Shown: piece after piece, positions 55,702 to 64,000 of the stretch
How the letters are laid out: each line of letters opens with the position of its first letter
How positions within the stretch are numbered: the stretch's first letter is position 1
DNA from: Nakamurella antarctica
GTDB taxonomy: Bacteria > Actinomycetota > Actinomycetes > Mycobacteriales > Nakamurellaceae
Direction: 5' to 3'
Assembly (NCBI RefSeq): GCF_003860405.1
Contig: NZ_CP034170.1
Location: 2,976,001 to 3,040,000, forward strand
DNA: 64,000 bases
Notes under the pieces: model-generated
Databases searched by the model: none
What the model saw: the letters and a program-made list of their open reading frames with translations, nothing else
What the model was told of the DNA's origin: nothing
Translations under genes and position numbers: made by a program

Positions 55702-56616
55702 ATGCCCCTCGAGCCCGGCGAGTTGTACGAGCTCCATTTGGAGGACTCGCGCATCGAAGATTTGAGCGAGCCCGTTCTGGTGCACGCCCTCGCCGGATTT
55801 GTCGACGCCGGATCTGCGGGCAAGCTTGCCGTCGACGCGATCTTGGAATCGCTCGAGCACTTCACGCTCGCCACCTTTGATGCGGATCAGTTAGTGGACT
55901 ACCGCTCGCGCCGTCCACTGATGACGTTCGAGCAGGACCGTTTCACCGCATTCGAGGCACCGGAGCTCAAGGTTGTTCAGGTTATCGACCGCGCCGGCAC
56001 GCCGTTCCTGCTCCTCACCGGTTTTGAACCAGACTTCGGCTGGGAAGGCTTCGTCGCCGCCGTCGGCCACATCGCTGACCGCTTCGGCGTCCGACTGACA
56101 GTGGGACTCAACGCAATTCCGATGGGAGTGCCCCACACTCGCCCCACTGGGTTAACCTCGCATGCCAACCGTGACGGTCTGCTGACAACCGCACCGTTCT
56201 GGAATGGCTCCATGCAGGTCCCCGGTCACATTGGCGGGCTTATCGAGTTCCGCTTCGGCGAGGCTGGCCGCGACGCCATCGGGTTCGCTGCGCACGTCCC
56301 GCACTACTTGGCCAGAGCCGAGTTCCCCGAGGCGAGTCGCGAACTCCTCCAAGCCGCTTCTGAAGCAGGCGGCTTGGATCTGCCGACCGAACGGCTCACC
56401 GAACTTGCCCAAGCCAATCGCGTGGCCATCGACGAGCAAGTATCGGGGTCCGAGGAGGTCGCCAACGTTGTTCAGGCGTTGGAGCAGCAATACGACACCT
56501 TCATTTCCGCGCGCGGAAAAGGCCTCCTCGCCGACAACGCCCCGCTGCCCACCGCCGACGAGTTGGGCGCCGAATTTGAGGCGTTCCTCGCGGGTCGTAG
56601 CACCGTCGAGGAGTAG
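55702..56616 (+). CDS. PAC2-family (proteasome assembly chaperone-like) protein
   Basis: A 304-residue PAC2 protein, comparable to mycobacterial Rv2125. Features: VLVHALAGFVDAGSAGKLAVDAIL, LVDYRSRRPLMTFEQDRF, VIDRAGTPFLLLTGFEPDFGWEGF, IPMGVPHTRPTGLTSHA and GFAAHVPHYLARAEFPEAS. Start at ATG 55702, directly before PLEPGELYELH. Function in actinobacteria is not established. Confidence 0.88.
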   Translation: MPLEPGELYELHLEDSRIEDLSEPVLVHALAGFVDAGSAGKLAVDAILESLEHFTLATFDADQLVDYRSRRPLMTFEQDRFTAFEAPELKVVQVIDRAGTPFLLLTGFEPDFGWEGFVAAVGHIADRFGVRLTVGLNAIPMGVPHTRPTGLTSHANRDGLLTTAPFWNGSMQVPGHIGGLIEFRFGEAGRDAIGFAAHVPHYLARAEFPEASRELLQAASEAGGLDLPTERLTELAQANRVAIDEQVSGSEEVANVVQALEQQYDTFISARGKGLLADNAPLPTADELGAEFEAFLAGRSTVEE

Positions 56617-56647
56617 AACAGCGCTCAAAGGTCGTAGTGTTGCCCTC

Positions 56648-57748
56648 GTGGCACAGGACAATGACGCGCGGCTCGCGTTTCCGGAACGTAAGCGCGGTCC
56701 GGTGCGCGCCATCTCGACCCGCATCCTCATCGCAATCGGCTGCATCGTTCTCACCGCCACGATCGTGTACTTGGAACGGGCCGGCTATCGCGATGTGGAA
56801 AACGACCACCCGATCGAGGGCTGGTTGGGCAGTTTTTACTACGCCACCGTCACCCTGTCCACCACCGGCTACGGCGATGTCACCCCCTTGTCGGATTCGG
56901 CTCGACTGACCAACATTTTGCTCATCACCCCGCTGCGATTCCTTTTCCTCATCGTCTTGATTGGAACCACCATTGAGGTGCTTACCGAGCGCAGCCGACA
57001 ACAGTTCCGGTATGCCCGCTGGAGGAGACGCGTGAAGAAGCACACGGTAGTAATTGGTTACGGCATGAAAGGGCGCTCGGCAGTCTCTGCGCTGAAAGAC
57101 CAGGGCCACAGCGTCGAAAGCATCGTGGTCGTGGATGCCAGCAACGCCAACATTAAGCTGGCGAATTCTGACGGCTGCGCCGGGGTGGTGGGCGATGCCC
57201 GACGCGAGGAGGTCCTGCGGCGGGCGGAAGTGCCCAGCGCGGACCGGGTCATTGTCGCCACCGACCGAGACGACGTCTCGGTGCTGGTTACCCTTACCGC
57301 CCGGAGGCTCGCCCCCCATGCGACCATCGCCGCGGCTGCCCGCGAGGAGCAAAACATCCCGGTGCTCCGTCAATCCGGCGCTGACGTCGTCATCCCCACG
57401 GCGGAATCTGCTGGCCGCCTGCTCGGCCTTTCCATCGTGGCTCCGATGGCTGGCGAGCTGATCGAGGATTTGTTGGAACCCGTTGCGGGACTTCAGATTC
57501 TCGAGCGGGAGGTGACACCCGCCGACGTTGGTCTCTCGCCCGCACGGCTGACCGCTCAGGGGGAAATTGTGCTGAACGTGGTTCGCAATGGGGTATCCCA
57601 CCGCTTTGATTCCGGCGGCGTGCGCGTTTTCCAGCCCGGCGACCGCATCGTCGTCATCACCGCTAAGCAATCCACGCATCACTCCGCAAACTCACGAACC
57701 GACCCCCAAGATCCGCCACCGTTGAAGCCGGGCCGGTCTCGTACCTGA
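56648..57748 (+). CDS. Potassium channel protein with TrkA-N (RCK) domain
   Basis: A 366-residue two-helix channel subunit. First helix ILIAIGCIVLTATIVYL, pore loop with the K+ filter STTGYGDVTP, second helix LLITPLRFLFLIVLIGTTIEVL, then an RCK domain: VVIGYGMKGRSAVSAL (Rossmann loop), VVDASN and VIVATDRDDVSVLVTL, and a C-terminal TrkA-C-like part. GTG start at 56648, 31 bp after the PAC2 gene. Confidence 0.92.
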   Translation: MAQDNDARLAFPERKRGPVRAISTRILIAIGCIVLTATIVYLERAGYRDVENDHPIEGWLGSFYYATVTLSTTGYGDVTPLSDSARLTNILLITPLRFLFLIVLIGTTIEVLTERSRQQFRYARWRRRVKKHTVVIGYGMKGRSAVSALKDQGHSVESIVVVDASNANIKLANSDGCAGVVGDARREEVLRRAEVPSADRVIVATDRDDVSVLVTLTARRLAPHATIAAAAREEQNIPVLRQSGADVVIPTAESAGRLLGLSIVAPMAGELIEDLLEPVAGLQILEREVTPADVGLSPARLTAQGEIVLNVVRNGVSHRFDSGGVRVFQPGDRIVVITAKQSTHHSANSRTDPQDPPPLKPGRSRT

Positions 57749-57751
57749 CAC

Positions 57752-58732
57752 CTACCAGGTCAGGTCTTTGCACATGCTGTGATCAGCAGGCTCGACCTGC
57801 AGCGTCGCGTGCTCTATCTCGTGTTTGGTGGTGAGCATCTGTTGCGCCGCGTCCAGAACGCGGTGCGCATCCGCGCCGGGCGCGAGCACCAAATGCGCGG
57901 TCGCCACGTTCATCCCCGACGTCAGGGCCCAGATGTGCAGGTCGTGAAGTTCAGCGACCCCCGGCACCTGACCCAGGTCGGCGCTAATCTCTTGAAGGTC
58001 AACCCCTTCCGGGATGTGCTGCCCCAGCACCCGCAACACCGAACGCGATAAGCTGACGGCCCGCACCACCACGAAGGCTCCGATACCGACTGCAACGATG
58101 ACGTCCCAGATCGGGTTTCCGGTAGCGCTGATCAGGATGCCCGCGGCAAGGACCCCGACCGAACCGGCCGCATCTCCGAGCACCTCAATGTAGGCGCCAC
58201 GCATAGTGATCGAATCCTGAGAACCCCTGCGCAGCAACAGCAACGACACCAGGTTGACGACCAACCCGATGACGCCGACGATCATCATCAGCCGCGTTCC
58301 CACCACCGGAGCCGCACCGATCCGGCCCACCGCCTCGATCACGACGAAGACCCCGACCCCGAGCATCAGCAAGCAGGTGAGGCCGGCTGCGAAAACCTCG
58401 GAGCGGTACCGGCCGTAGGTCCGCTTACCCGTGCTATCCGGCCGACCCGCGATGCGGGTGGCGACCAGCGCTGCCCCGAGGGCAACCACATCGGTGGCCA
58501 TATGGCCGGCGTCGGCGATCAACGCCAATGAGTCCGAAAGTAAGCCTGCGACAAGTTCAATGACGAAGAAGCCTGCCGTCAGCGCGAAGGCGATGGCTAG
58601 CCGGCTGGTGTAGCGGGAACCGGTATTGGGGCCTGACCCCTGGCCGACCGGCGGAGCGTGGCTGTGGCCGCCGATACCGTGCGAATGGGAGTGGCCCTTG
58701 GGGGCTGGCTTGGCGGGATGCTCGTGGCTCAT
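57752..58732 (-). CDS. Cation diffusion facilitator (zinc/cobalt efflux)
   Basis: A 326-residue CDF transporter. A histidine-rich N-terminus (HSHSHGIGGHSHAPP) precedes six helices. The transport-site motifs are SLALIADAGHMATDV (HxxxD in helix 2) and the matching helix-5 site. The C-terminal cytosolic domain has ELHDLHIWALTSGMNVATAHLVL. Overlaps the upstream ArsR-type regulator by 4 nt, so it is metal-controlled. Confidence 0.93.
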   Translation of the reverse strand: MSHEHPAKPAPKGHSHSHGIGGHSHAPPVGQGSGPNTGSRYTSRLAIAFALTAGFFVIELVAGLLSDSLALIADAGHMATDVVALGAALVATRIAGRPDSTGKRTYGRYRSEVFAAGLTCLLMLGVGVFVVIEAVGRIGAAPVVGTRLMMIVGVIGLVVNLVSLLLLRRGSQDSITMRGAYIEVLGDAAGSVGVLAAGILISATGNPIWDVIVAVGIGAFVVVRAVSLSRSVLRVLGQHIPEGVDLQEISADLGQVPGVAELHDLHIWALTSGMNVATAHLVLAPGADAHRVLDAAQQMLTTKHEIEHATLQVEPADHSMCKDLTW

Positions 58733-59136
58733 AGCTGGCCCGCGCTCTCGTGCCGGGCATGTTCGCGCGAGAGATCCAGCAGCATCCGTACGTGGGCGTC
58801 AGCGAGACGGTAGAACATCATGCGTCCGTCGCGACGGCAGGCGACGACACCGGCGGTGCGAAGCAGCCGCAGAGCTTGGGACACCGTCGTCTCGGCAACC
58901 GACACGGTGGCCGAGATATCGCACACGCAGAGCTCTCCGGCCTCCAGCAACGAGTAGAGGATGCGCGTCCGCGTGGGGTCGCCCAGCAGCTTAAAAAGCC
59001 CAGCCAGTTCGATGGTTTCGGCCAAGGACGGCCCTGCCTCGCGCGCGAGCGCCACTTTCTCGGGGTGCACCAGCGGCACCACACAGCCGTCGATAACAGC
59101 CGTCGCCGGATCAGACTGGGACATAGCGTTCGTCAT
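58729..59136 (-). CDS. ArsR/SmtB-family metal-sensing repressor
   Basis: A winged-helix repressor of 135 residues from ATG 59136 (the frame is open to 59166). LLGDPTRTRILYSLL and ELCVCDISATVSVAETTVSQALRLLRTAGVV form the DNA-binding unit. Near the C-terminus DAHVRMLLDLSREHARHE has the spacing D-x-H-(10)-H-x-x-H/E of the alpha-5 zinc site of SmtB, so zinc (or cobalt) is the likely inducer. A possible additional site is the two cysteines of ELCVCD. It precedes and is coupled to the CDF efflux gene. Confidence 0.88.
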   Translation of the reverse strand: MTNAMSQSDPATAVIDGCVVPLVHPEKVALAREAGPSLAETIELAGLFKLLGDPTRTRILYSLLEAGELCVCDISATVSVAETTVSQALRLLRTAGVVACRRDGRMMFYRLADAHVRMLLDLSREHARHESAGQL

Positions 59137-59154
59137 TACGCTCCGATCACGATT

Positions 59155-59182
59155 CAATATCTGCACATCTATGCATATGTTG
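59155..59182. promoter_or_regulatory. Candidate operator of the ArsR-CDF operon
   Basis: An AT-rich imperfect palindrome around ATGCAT (CACATCTATGCATATGTTG) just upstream of the regulator start. This placement and composition fit a SmtB-type operator. The symmetry is weak and I did not find a second half-site. Confidence 0.4.
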
Positions 59183-59303
59183 CCCGTAAGTGCGTACGGC
59201 TGTCAACCCTCGACTGTCAACCCCCGCCTGTTCACCCTCGCACCTGTGCAGCTGCCAGCCGGGTACTCGACGGGATGGGTCGGCCACCCGCATAGTGAGG
59301 CGT

Positions 59304-59865
59304 GATGAAAACTCTGATTCTGCTTCGCCACGGAAAATCCGGCTACCCCGAGGGAGTTGCCGACTAGGAGCGCCCACTTGCTGAACGAGGCTGGGCCGAA
59401 GCCGCCGAGGCAGGCCGATGGATTCGACAGCACGTGCTCACCAGCGCCATCCCCGGACGCGCCAGCGCCGAAGCAGCCAGCTCAATTAGTTCGGCGATCC
59501 CATCGTCCGGATTTGCAGCACTCTGCTCGTCTGCGGTCCGCACCCAACAGACGTATGACGCGACCGGATTCACCGGCCCTGTGCGCTTCTCGCGAGCGGT
59601 CTACGACGCCACCCCCGGCGAAATCCTGACCGAGATCGGCCGCACGGCAGCCGATGTGACGACATTGCTCGTGGTGGGCCATGCGCCGGGAATCCCAGGG
59701 CTCGCGGCCATGTTGGCTCTACCCGATTCCCACGAGGCCCACTTGACCGAACTTAGCGTGAAGTTTCCGACATCAGCGATCGCGGTGCTCACCACCGCCG
59801 GAAGCTGGGAGGACCTCGCGGCCACCGGAGCCACGCTCACTCACTTCTACGTCGCGCGGGCCTGA
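59304..59865 (+). pseudogene. SixA-type phosphohistidine phosphatase with in-frame stop
   Basis: From ATG 59304 the frame reads [20 protein letters not shown], then TAG at 59364-59366, then continues in the same frame as ERPLAERGWAEAAEAGRW and on through SSAVRTQQTYDA and LLVVGHAPGIPGLAAMLA to 59865. Without the stop this is a normal SixA of about 186 residues, with both catalytic histidines. The usual residue at the stop is His or Tyr, so one base change (for example TAC to TAG) explains it. Restart at GTG 59434 would lack the catalytic RHG motif. Confidence 0.85.
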
Positions 59866-59893
59866 CCCCTTTTCAAGCCCAGGGCGTCCCTAC

Positions 59894-60511
59894 CTACTTC
59901 GGGTCATTTTTTGCTGTCCGCCGGCCGTGCTGAGCAACGTGATAAGCGAACAGCTCCAGCACCTGCCTGGCCGCCGTCGAATCCTTGCTGACCAAATATC
60001 CCAACTTGAGCCCGTCAACAGTTGATACGACCAAGTGGGTCAGCTCAGTGACCGGACGTTCCCACTTGATGCCGTGGCTCTGGGCGATGGCTTCCAGGAT
60101 CTGCTGAACACACGCGCAGTAGGCCTCGTGCTGCGCCTGGGCAACAGAAATCGGCTCACCGTGTCGCATCCCCGAGAAGGTGAGTTCGTGGGCAGCTTGC
60201 TGGAGTTCAGGGTGTTCCTCGACCGTCGCCCACAACGCAAGCAAAGCCAACCTGACAGTTTCGGTCAAGGAGCGGCGCCGGCTGAGCGTCGCGCGCACGG
60301 CGGCATCCTCCATATGAGCCAACGAAGCTCCGATGTGCAGAAGCAGGCCCCGCCGGTCAGCGAAGAAATCCGTAAAGTCCGCCTCGTCCAGCCCTGCCCC
60401 AGTGCACACCTTGGCAATGGTGGCTGATTCGACGCCTGCGAGATTGATCTGGACCACCGCAGCCTGAACCAGTTGGTTTCGACCTAGCTCGATCATTTCC
60501 GCTTCCATCAC
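59894..60511 (-). CDS. TetR-family transcriptional regulator
   Basis: A 205-residue regulator. The N-terminal helix-turn-helix covers LVQAAVVQINLAGVESATIAKVCTGAGLDEADFTDFFADRRGLLLHI. The C-terminal ligand domain is helical and includes TVEEHPELQQAAHELTF. The start is either 60511 or one of the following ATGs. It is separated from the divergent GH1 gene by about 420 bp, so the two may be regulator and target, but there is no direct evidence. Confidence 0.85.
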   Translation of the reverse strand: MMEAEMIELGRNQLVQAAVVQINLAGVESATIAKVCTGAGLDEADFTDFFADRRGLLLHIGASLAHMEDAAVRATLSRRRSLTETVRLALLALWATVEEHPELQQAAHELTFSGMRHGEPISVAQAQHEAYCACVQQILEAIAQSHGIKWERPVTELTHLVVSTVDGLKLGYLVSKDSTAARQVLELFAYHVAQHGRRTAKNDPK

Positions 60512-60933
60512 GCTTTCCCCATCCAGACGGACCCACGTGGGCCGAACATTCGCCGCATGGGCGACGGTCCTCTGGATATCAAGGGCCGCACCGGCACTGG
60601 CGCACCATTACGGGGCTGGGAGGCAGAAGGTCTTTCCATCACGTGGCCCTGCAAGTAGGTGACTCAGTTCACCATGCTTTAACTCAGAGTATTCGCCATT
60701 CAGCCATGTGGCCTAATCCAGCATCGAGCAGTAGTGGGCAGATTCCAGGACCGAAACCGCGCGGTGGGAGAAAACAGTGTGCTCACCCCCGAGCTCAGCA
60801 ACCCAGAGCACTCTGCCACCCTGGCAAGTTGGCGCGGTGGAAGCCGCAGATCTGCATCCCGCCTTTGGCCCACGCCCGTCACTAGCGAAAGATGGAGGGT
60901 ACTTACAACGTCGGTCACTAGGAAGAGAAGCAC
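60512..60933. promoter_or_regulatory. Divergent intergenic region tetR / GH1 gene
   Basis: About 420 bp without a convincing gene. It should hold the promoters for the TetR gene and the GH1-like gene. AGGAAGAG lies 7-8 nt before the TTG start of the latter. I could not identify a clear TetR palindrome. Confidence 0.4.
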
Positions 60934-62301
60934 TTGACGGAGTCGAATCTGTTGCTCCCACGGGGTTTTGGTTTTGGAATCGTGTCTGCAGCCACGGCCG
61001 TCGAGGGCCTGGATGCCGCACGCCTCGACGACGAGAGCGCCTCTGGGCTCACTCACGCCGGCGCCTCAATCTGGGACGTTTTTGCAGCCTCGCCGGGACG
61101 AATAGTCGATGGCACTACGCGCGCAGACGGTCCTGGTCACCTGCGCAGTTCCGCCAATGTCAGCACTGACGTCGATCTCATCACCCATCTCGGGGTTTCG
61201 CACAGTCGAATTTCACTCTCTTGGTCAGCACTAACGGGAGCCGAATCCGGCAACCGGTACGACCGCTACTCCCGCTATATTGACGATCTGCTCGCCAAAG
61301 GGGTCGAGGTTGTTGTCACTTTGACCCATTACGACATGCCCCTGACGGTAATGACGGACGGCGGGTGGCTCGTGCGTGACACCGCAGAGGTTTTTGGTGA
61401 CTACGCTGCGACGGTCGCCGCCAAAATCGGAGACCGCGTCTCGCGCTGGGTCACCATGAACTCCCCGTTGGTGCATACCGCCTACGGTTACGGGCTCGGC
61501 ATCGAGGCTCCGGGGCTCACGATGCTGGGAGAATCGCTCCGGGCCGGAATCAACCAGCTTGTGGGGCACGGATATGCAACCCAGGCACTGCGTGCCAGCG
61601 GAGCGCAGCAGATTGGCATCGCCAACCATCACACCCGCGTCCGTCCGGCCTCAGAGTCCCGCGAGGACATCGCCGCGGCCGAGCTCTATTCGATCCTGCA
61701 CAACCGCGCCTTCACCGACCCCCTGTTCGGCCTTGGATTTCCAGGGGAATTGGCGGGCCTCATCGCCAGCTCCCCGGATCTGGACTTCGCCAGCGCCGCC
61801 GACGCCCACCTCGTGGCGCAGCCACTCGACTTTTACGGAGTCAACTATCACCACCCCGTGATGGTTGCTGCCGCCACCGACAACGCCACCATCCCGTTCA
61901 CGCTGGTAGAAGATCCCGCTGCCGCCACCGATGACGCTGGCTGGCCCCTCGACCCGTCAGCGCTGACCCAGGTGCTGCTGGAACTCACTGCCCAATACCC
62001 AGCCCTACCGCCGCTGTATGTGACGGAGAACGGAACGCACACGGCGCCTGGCATCGACGACGCCGATAGATGTGAGTACGTGGACCAACACATCACAGCC
62101 ATCGCTGCCGCTATCCGCGATGGCGCTGACGTCCGCGGGTACGACCATTGGACACTGCTCGACTGTTGGGAATTTGGCGAAGGCCTTACACGGCCAATGG
62201 GGCTCGTCGCAGTGGACCCGCTCAGTCAAGACCGAACACCGAAGGCCAGCTACCACCACTACGCTGCGCTTATCGCCGCTCACCGCGCACGCTCGTACTG
62301 A
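60934..62301 (+). CDS. Glycoside hydrolase family 1-like protein lacking the acid/base glutamate
   Basis: A 455-residue TIM-barrel protein of the beta-glucosidase family. The nucleophile motif is intact (LYVTENGTH, Glu365), as are WVTMN, AYGYGLGIEAPG, FYGVNY and HWTLLDCWEFGEG. The acid/base motif, normally TxNEP, is TMNSP (Ser177), and the N-terminal Gln of ATASYQxEG is Val. AAC TCC CCG needs more than one base change from NEP, so this is not a sequencing slip. TTG start with AGGAAGAG upstream. It may be inactive on normal glycosides, use another acid, or have a binding role. Confidence 0.85.
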   Translation: MTESNLLLPRGFGFGIVSAATAVEGLDAARLDDESASGLTHAGASIWDVFAASPGRIVDGTTRADGPGHLRSSANVSTDVDLITHLGVSHSRISLSWSALTGAESGNRYDRYSRYIDDLLAKGVEVVVTLTHYDMPLTVMTDGGWLVRDTAEVFGDYAATVAAKIGDRVSRWVTMNSPLVHTAYGYGLGIEAPGLTMLGESLRAGINQLVGHGYATQALRASGAQQIGIANHHTRVRPASESREDIAAAELYSILHNRAFTDPLFGLGFPGELAGLIASSPDLDFASAADAHLVAQPLDFYGVNYHHPVMVAAATDNATIPFTLVEDPAAATDDAGWPLDPSALTQVLLELTAQYPALPPLYVTENGTHTAPGIDDADRCEYVDQHITAIAAAIRDGADVRGYDHWTLLDCWEFGEGLTRPMGLVAVDPLSQDRTPKASYHHYAALIAAHRARSY

Positions 62302-62442
62302 CCACACCAGCATAACGGGCCACATTCAGCGGCGACCATAGCTACGGAGGGCCACAACGAGGCCAATAGGACACTTTCCGCACCGCCCAGATCTGATGCC
62401 GAGCTCACCCCGATGAGGTGGAGAAACGCGCGGTGCATCGCT

Positions 62443-64000
62443 TTACGAAGTCGTGGCCGCACGCCTACGTGCAGCAGCAAGCACACCGGCCCCCAGCATC
62501 AGCAGGATCGCGCCGACCCACATGAGTCCAATGGTCGCATCGGAGATGCCGGTGCTGGCCAACCGAGATCCATCGGCCTTGTCGGTGGCGCCAGCAGCTG
62601 TCCTTGCTTCTGGCTTGAGCGCGGTGGCGTGGGTGCCAGCCACGGCAATGCTCACAGCCGCGCTCGGCGATGCGCTAGGGGTCACGGAGTCGCTCGTGGG
62701 AGGCGCAGATAGTCCCGGGGCAGCAGCGGGCGCAGTTCGAATCGTGAGTGGAAGACGCACTGTGGTTCCGCTGGGAATCGCGGTGACCTGTAGGCGGTAG
62801 CTTCCACCCAGCGACTTCGGGATTGTGACACTCACTTCGGCGCCACCGTCAGTGACCGGGGTGACGCCCAAGTCGATCGCTGATGACGCAATCAGAATCG
62901 GTCGCAGGCCGCTACCTTCAGCCGCCTCCAAGGACACGGTGATGGCGCTATTTTCAGGAGCCCCGTTGCTGTCCATATTCAACCCGGCAACCTTGAAGGT
63001 CAGGGATTCCCCCGCCGTGACCGATCCGGCATAGCCCGTGACCTGTACAGAGTGCCGCGCAAAGTCCGGTGCTACGAGGGGCTTTGACTCCAGGTAGCGC
63101 ACGAGTGCGTCACCATCGGAAATTCTGGTTGCCACCGAGTCTGTGGCCAAACCGAGCGCAGGGAAGCCTGCGCTGTCCCGCGCCAGCGTCGAGTACGTGC
63201 CGATCCGGTACGTTGCCGCGTTGTCGAGTTCAGCGCCATTAATGGTCACGGCACCGATGCGTGAACCTGCTGGGGCGGCGTCATCAAATGTGTACGTCAC
63301 GTTGTCCGAGAGACCGAACTGCACGTACGACATATCTGCTTGCCATTGCTCTTCGAGCAGTTGCCTGAACTGCGCCCCGGTGAGTACAAACGTGGCGAGC
63401 AAGTCGTTTCTTGGCATCACCGCAGCTGCTTCGCGTGCGGTAACGATTCCGTCCGGAGCCAGCAGCAGGTCGCTACCGATGGCACGCGGGTCGACCAGGC
63501 CGATCTCTGTTGCGTTGTATTGCGGAGCTGCCACTGCGGCCTTCACCGAGTTAGCCAGCAAATTGCCAAGGGCCGATTCTTTGGCAGAATCGCTCGTCCC
63601 GTTGCCTACATAACTGCTGTTGACGTAGCTACCGGCGGTAAAAGCCCTGGTGATATCGGCGGCAACGGACCCAACGGTCCCGTCGGCTGGCACTGATGGC
63701 GGCGCCGGGAGGACTGGGCCCACTGGCACATTAGGGGTGCCCGGACCAGCGGGAACAATCGGCCCAGCCGGGATTACGGGCACAGCCGGGATTACAGGAC
63801 CGGCCGGGATCATCGGGGTATCTCGCTGCGGGCCTGGAAGACCCACCGTGGGAGTGGCCGATGCAAAATCGGCAGCGCTGACGCCGGTGCGGGTGTTGGC
63901 GGCGTCTCGACTTAAAGCCTCCGATGGCCCGGCGGCCTGGGCAGGCGCGAGGACGGAGCCAGCCAACGAGCCATAAAACATATCGTCAAGAACCCCCGTG
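62443..64000 (-). CDS. Cell-wall-anchored 5'-nucleotidase C-terminal domain protein, 5' end uncertain
   Basis: The frame is open to the right edge. A possible ATG at 63981 is followed by an APAQA-like cleavage region, then a Pro/Val/Ile-rich repeat (IPAGPVIPAVPVIPAGP), a 5'-nucleotidase C-terminal domain (about 110-310; ESALGNLLANSVKAAV, FVLTGAQFRQLLEEQW, YRIGTYSTLARDSAGF), an Ig-like region and a Ser/Ala linker. It ends LASTG, a membrane helix and ARRR, the layout of a class-E (LAxTG) sortase substrate. No metallophosphatase domain is visible in the part present, so enzymatic activity is doubtful unless it lies outside the window. Confidence 0.8.
   Translation of the reverse strand, partial: TGVLDDMFYGSLAGSVLAPAQAAGPSEALSRDAANTRTGVSAADFASATPTVGLPGPQRDTPMIPAGPVIPAVPVIPAGPIVPAGPGTPNVPVGPVLPAPPSVPADGTVGSVAADITRAFTAGSYVNSSYVGNGTSDSAKESALGNLLANSVKAAVAAPQYNATEIGLVDPRAIGSDLLLAPDGIVTAREAAAVMPRNDLLATFVLTGAQFRQLLEEQWQADMSYVQFGLSDNVTYTFDDAAPAGSRIGAVTINGAELDNAATYRIGTYSTLARDSAGFPALGLATDSVATRISDGDALVRYLESKPLVAPDFARHSVQVTGYAGSVTAGESLTFKVAGLNMDSNGAPENSAITVSLEAAEGSGLRPILIASSAIDLGVTPVTDGGAEVSVTIPKSLGGSYRLQVTAIPSGTTVRLPLTIRTAPAAAPGLSAPPTSDSVTPSASPSAAVSIAVAGTHATALKPEARTAAGATDKADGSRLASTGISDATIGLMWVGAILLMLGAGVLAAARRRAATTS

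Overview
This is a high-GC actinobacterial chromosome segment. The gene set (SenX3/RegX3, MshA of mycothiol synthesis, an Rv0483-like L,D-transpeptidase, MurB, a DUF2505 protein, Ppx/GppA and an Rv0498-like epimerase) points to the Mycobacteriales or a close relative. The species cannot be named from the sequence.

Layout. (1) 1-5278, minus strand: a tight operon of a DUF4349 lipoprotein, gpmA, senX3, regX3, ppx and a sugar-phosphate epimerase that runs off the left edge. (2) 5412-7675: cobK, cobD and cobU. (3) 7686-17073: accessory DNA with a sugar-acid operon (SMP-30 lactonase, aldose epimerase, frameshifted SDR, frameshifted mannonate dehydratase), a CPBP protease, a two-gene ABC transporter, a broken monooxygenase and a dead IS1380-family element. 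(4) 17074-25379: an export-linked polymorphic-toxin operon made of a sortase-anchored Ca-binding-repeat protein, a giant RHS protein ending in a barnase-type RNase, and a barstar-family immunity protein. (5) 25619-48733: most of the aerobic cobalamin pathway (cobS, cobT, cobC, cobB, cobO, a ChlID-type chelatase, cobL, cobM, cobIJ, cobH, cobG, cobN, cobF, cobQ) with cbtBA cobalt uptake, three cobalamin riboswitches and a Doc-type toxin-antitoxin pair. (6) 48730-53085: ybjN-like gene, mshA, L,D-transpeptidase and murB. (7) 53275-64000: DUF2505 protein, methyltransferase, purU, PAC2 protein, K+ channel, zinc efflux with ArsR regulator, a SixA relic, TetR, a divergent GH1 protein and a cell-wall-anchored nucleotidase-domain protein cut by the right edge.

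In mycobacteria murB, the L,D-transpeptidase, mshA, the ybjN-like gene, gpm1, senX3, regX3 and ppx lie close together. Here the same genes flank about 44 kb of cobalamin and accessory DNA. cobQ is translationally coupled to the ybjN-like gene, so B12 genes now follow mycothiol genes in one transcription unit. The toxin operon and sugar-acid block in turn split the cobalamin genes.

At least nine apparent single-base deletions break otherwise well-conserved genes (uxuA, SDR, monooxygenase twice, transposase twice, RHS, LPXTG protein, mshA, methyltransferase), and all have the same sign. Part of this may be assembly error. The SixA relic (in-frame stop) and the IS element (in-frame stop plus insertion) look genuinely decayed. 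Until raw reads are checked, the broken genes should be read as 'frameshifted in this assembly'.
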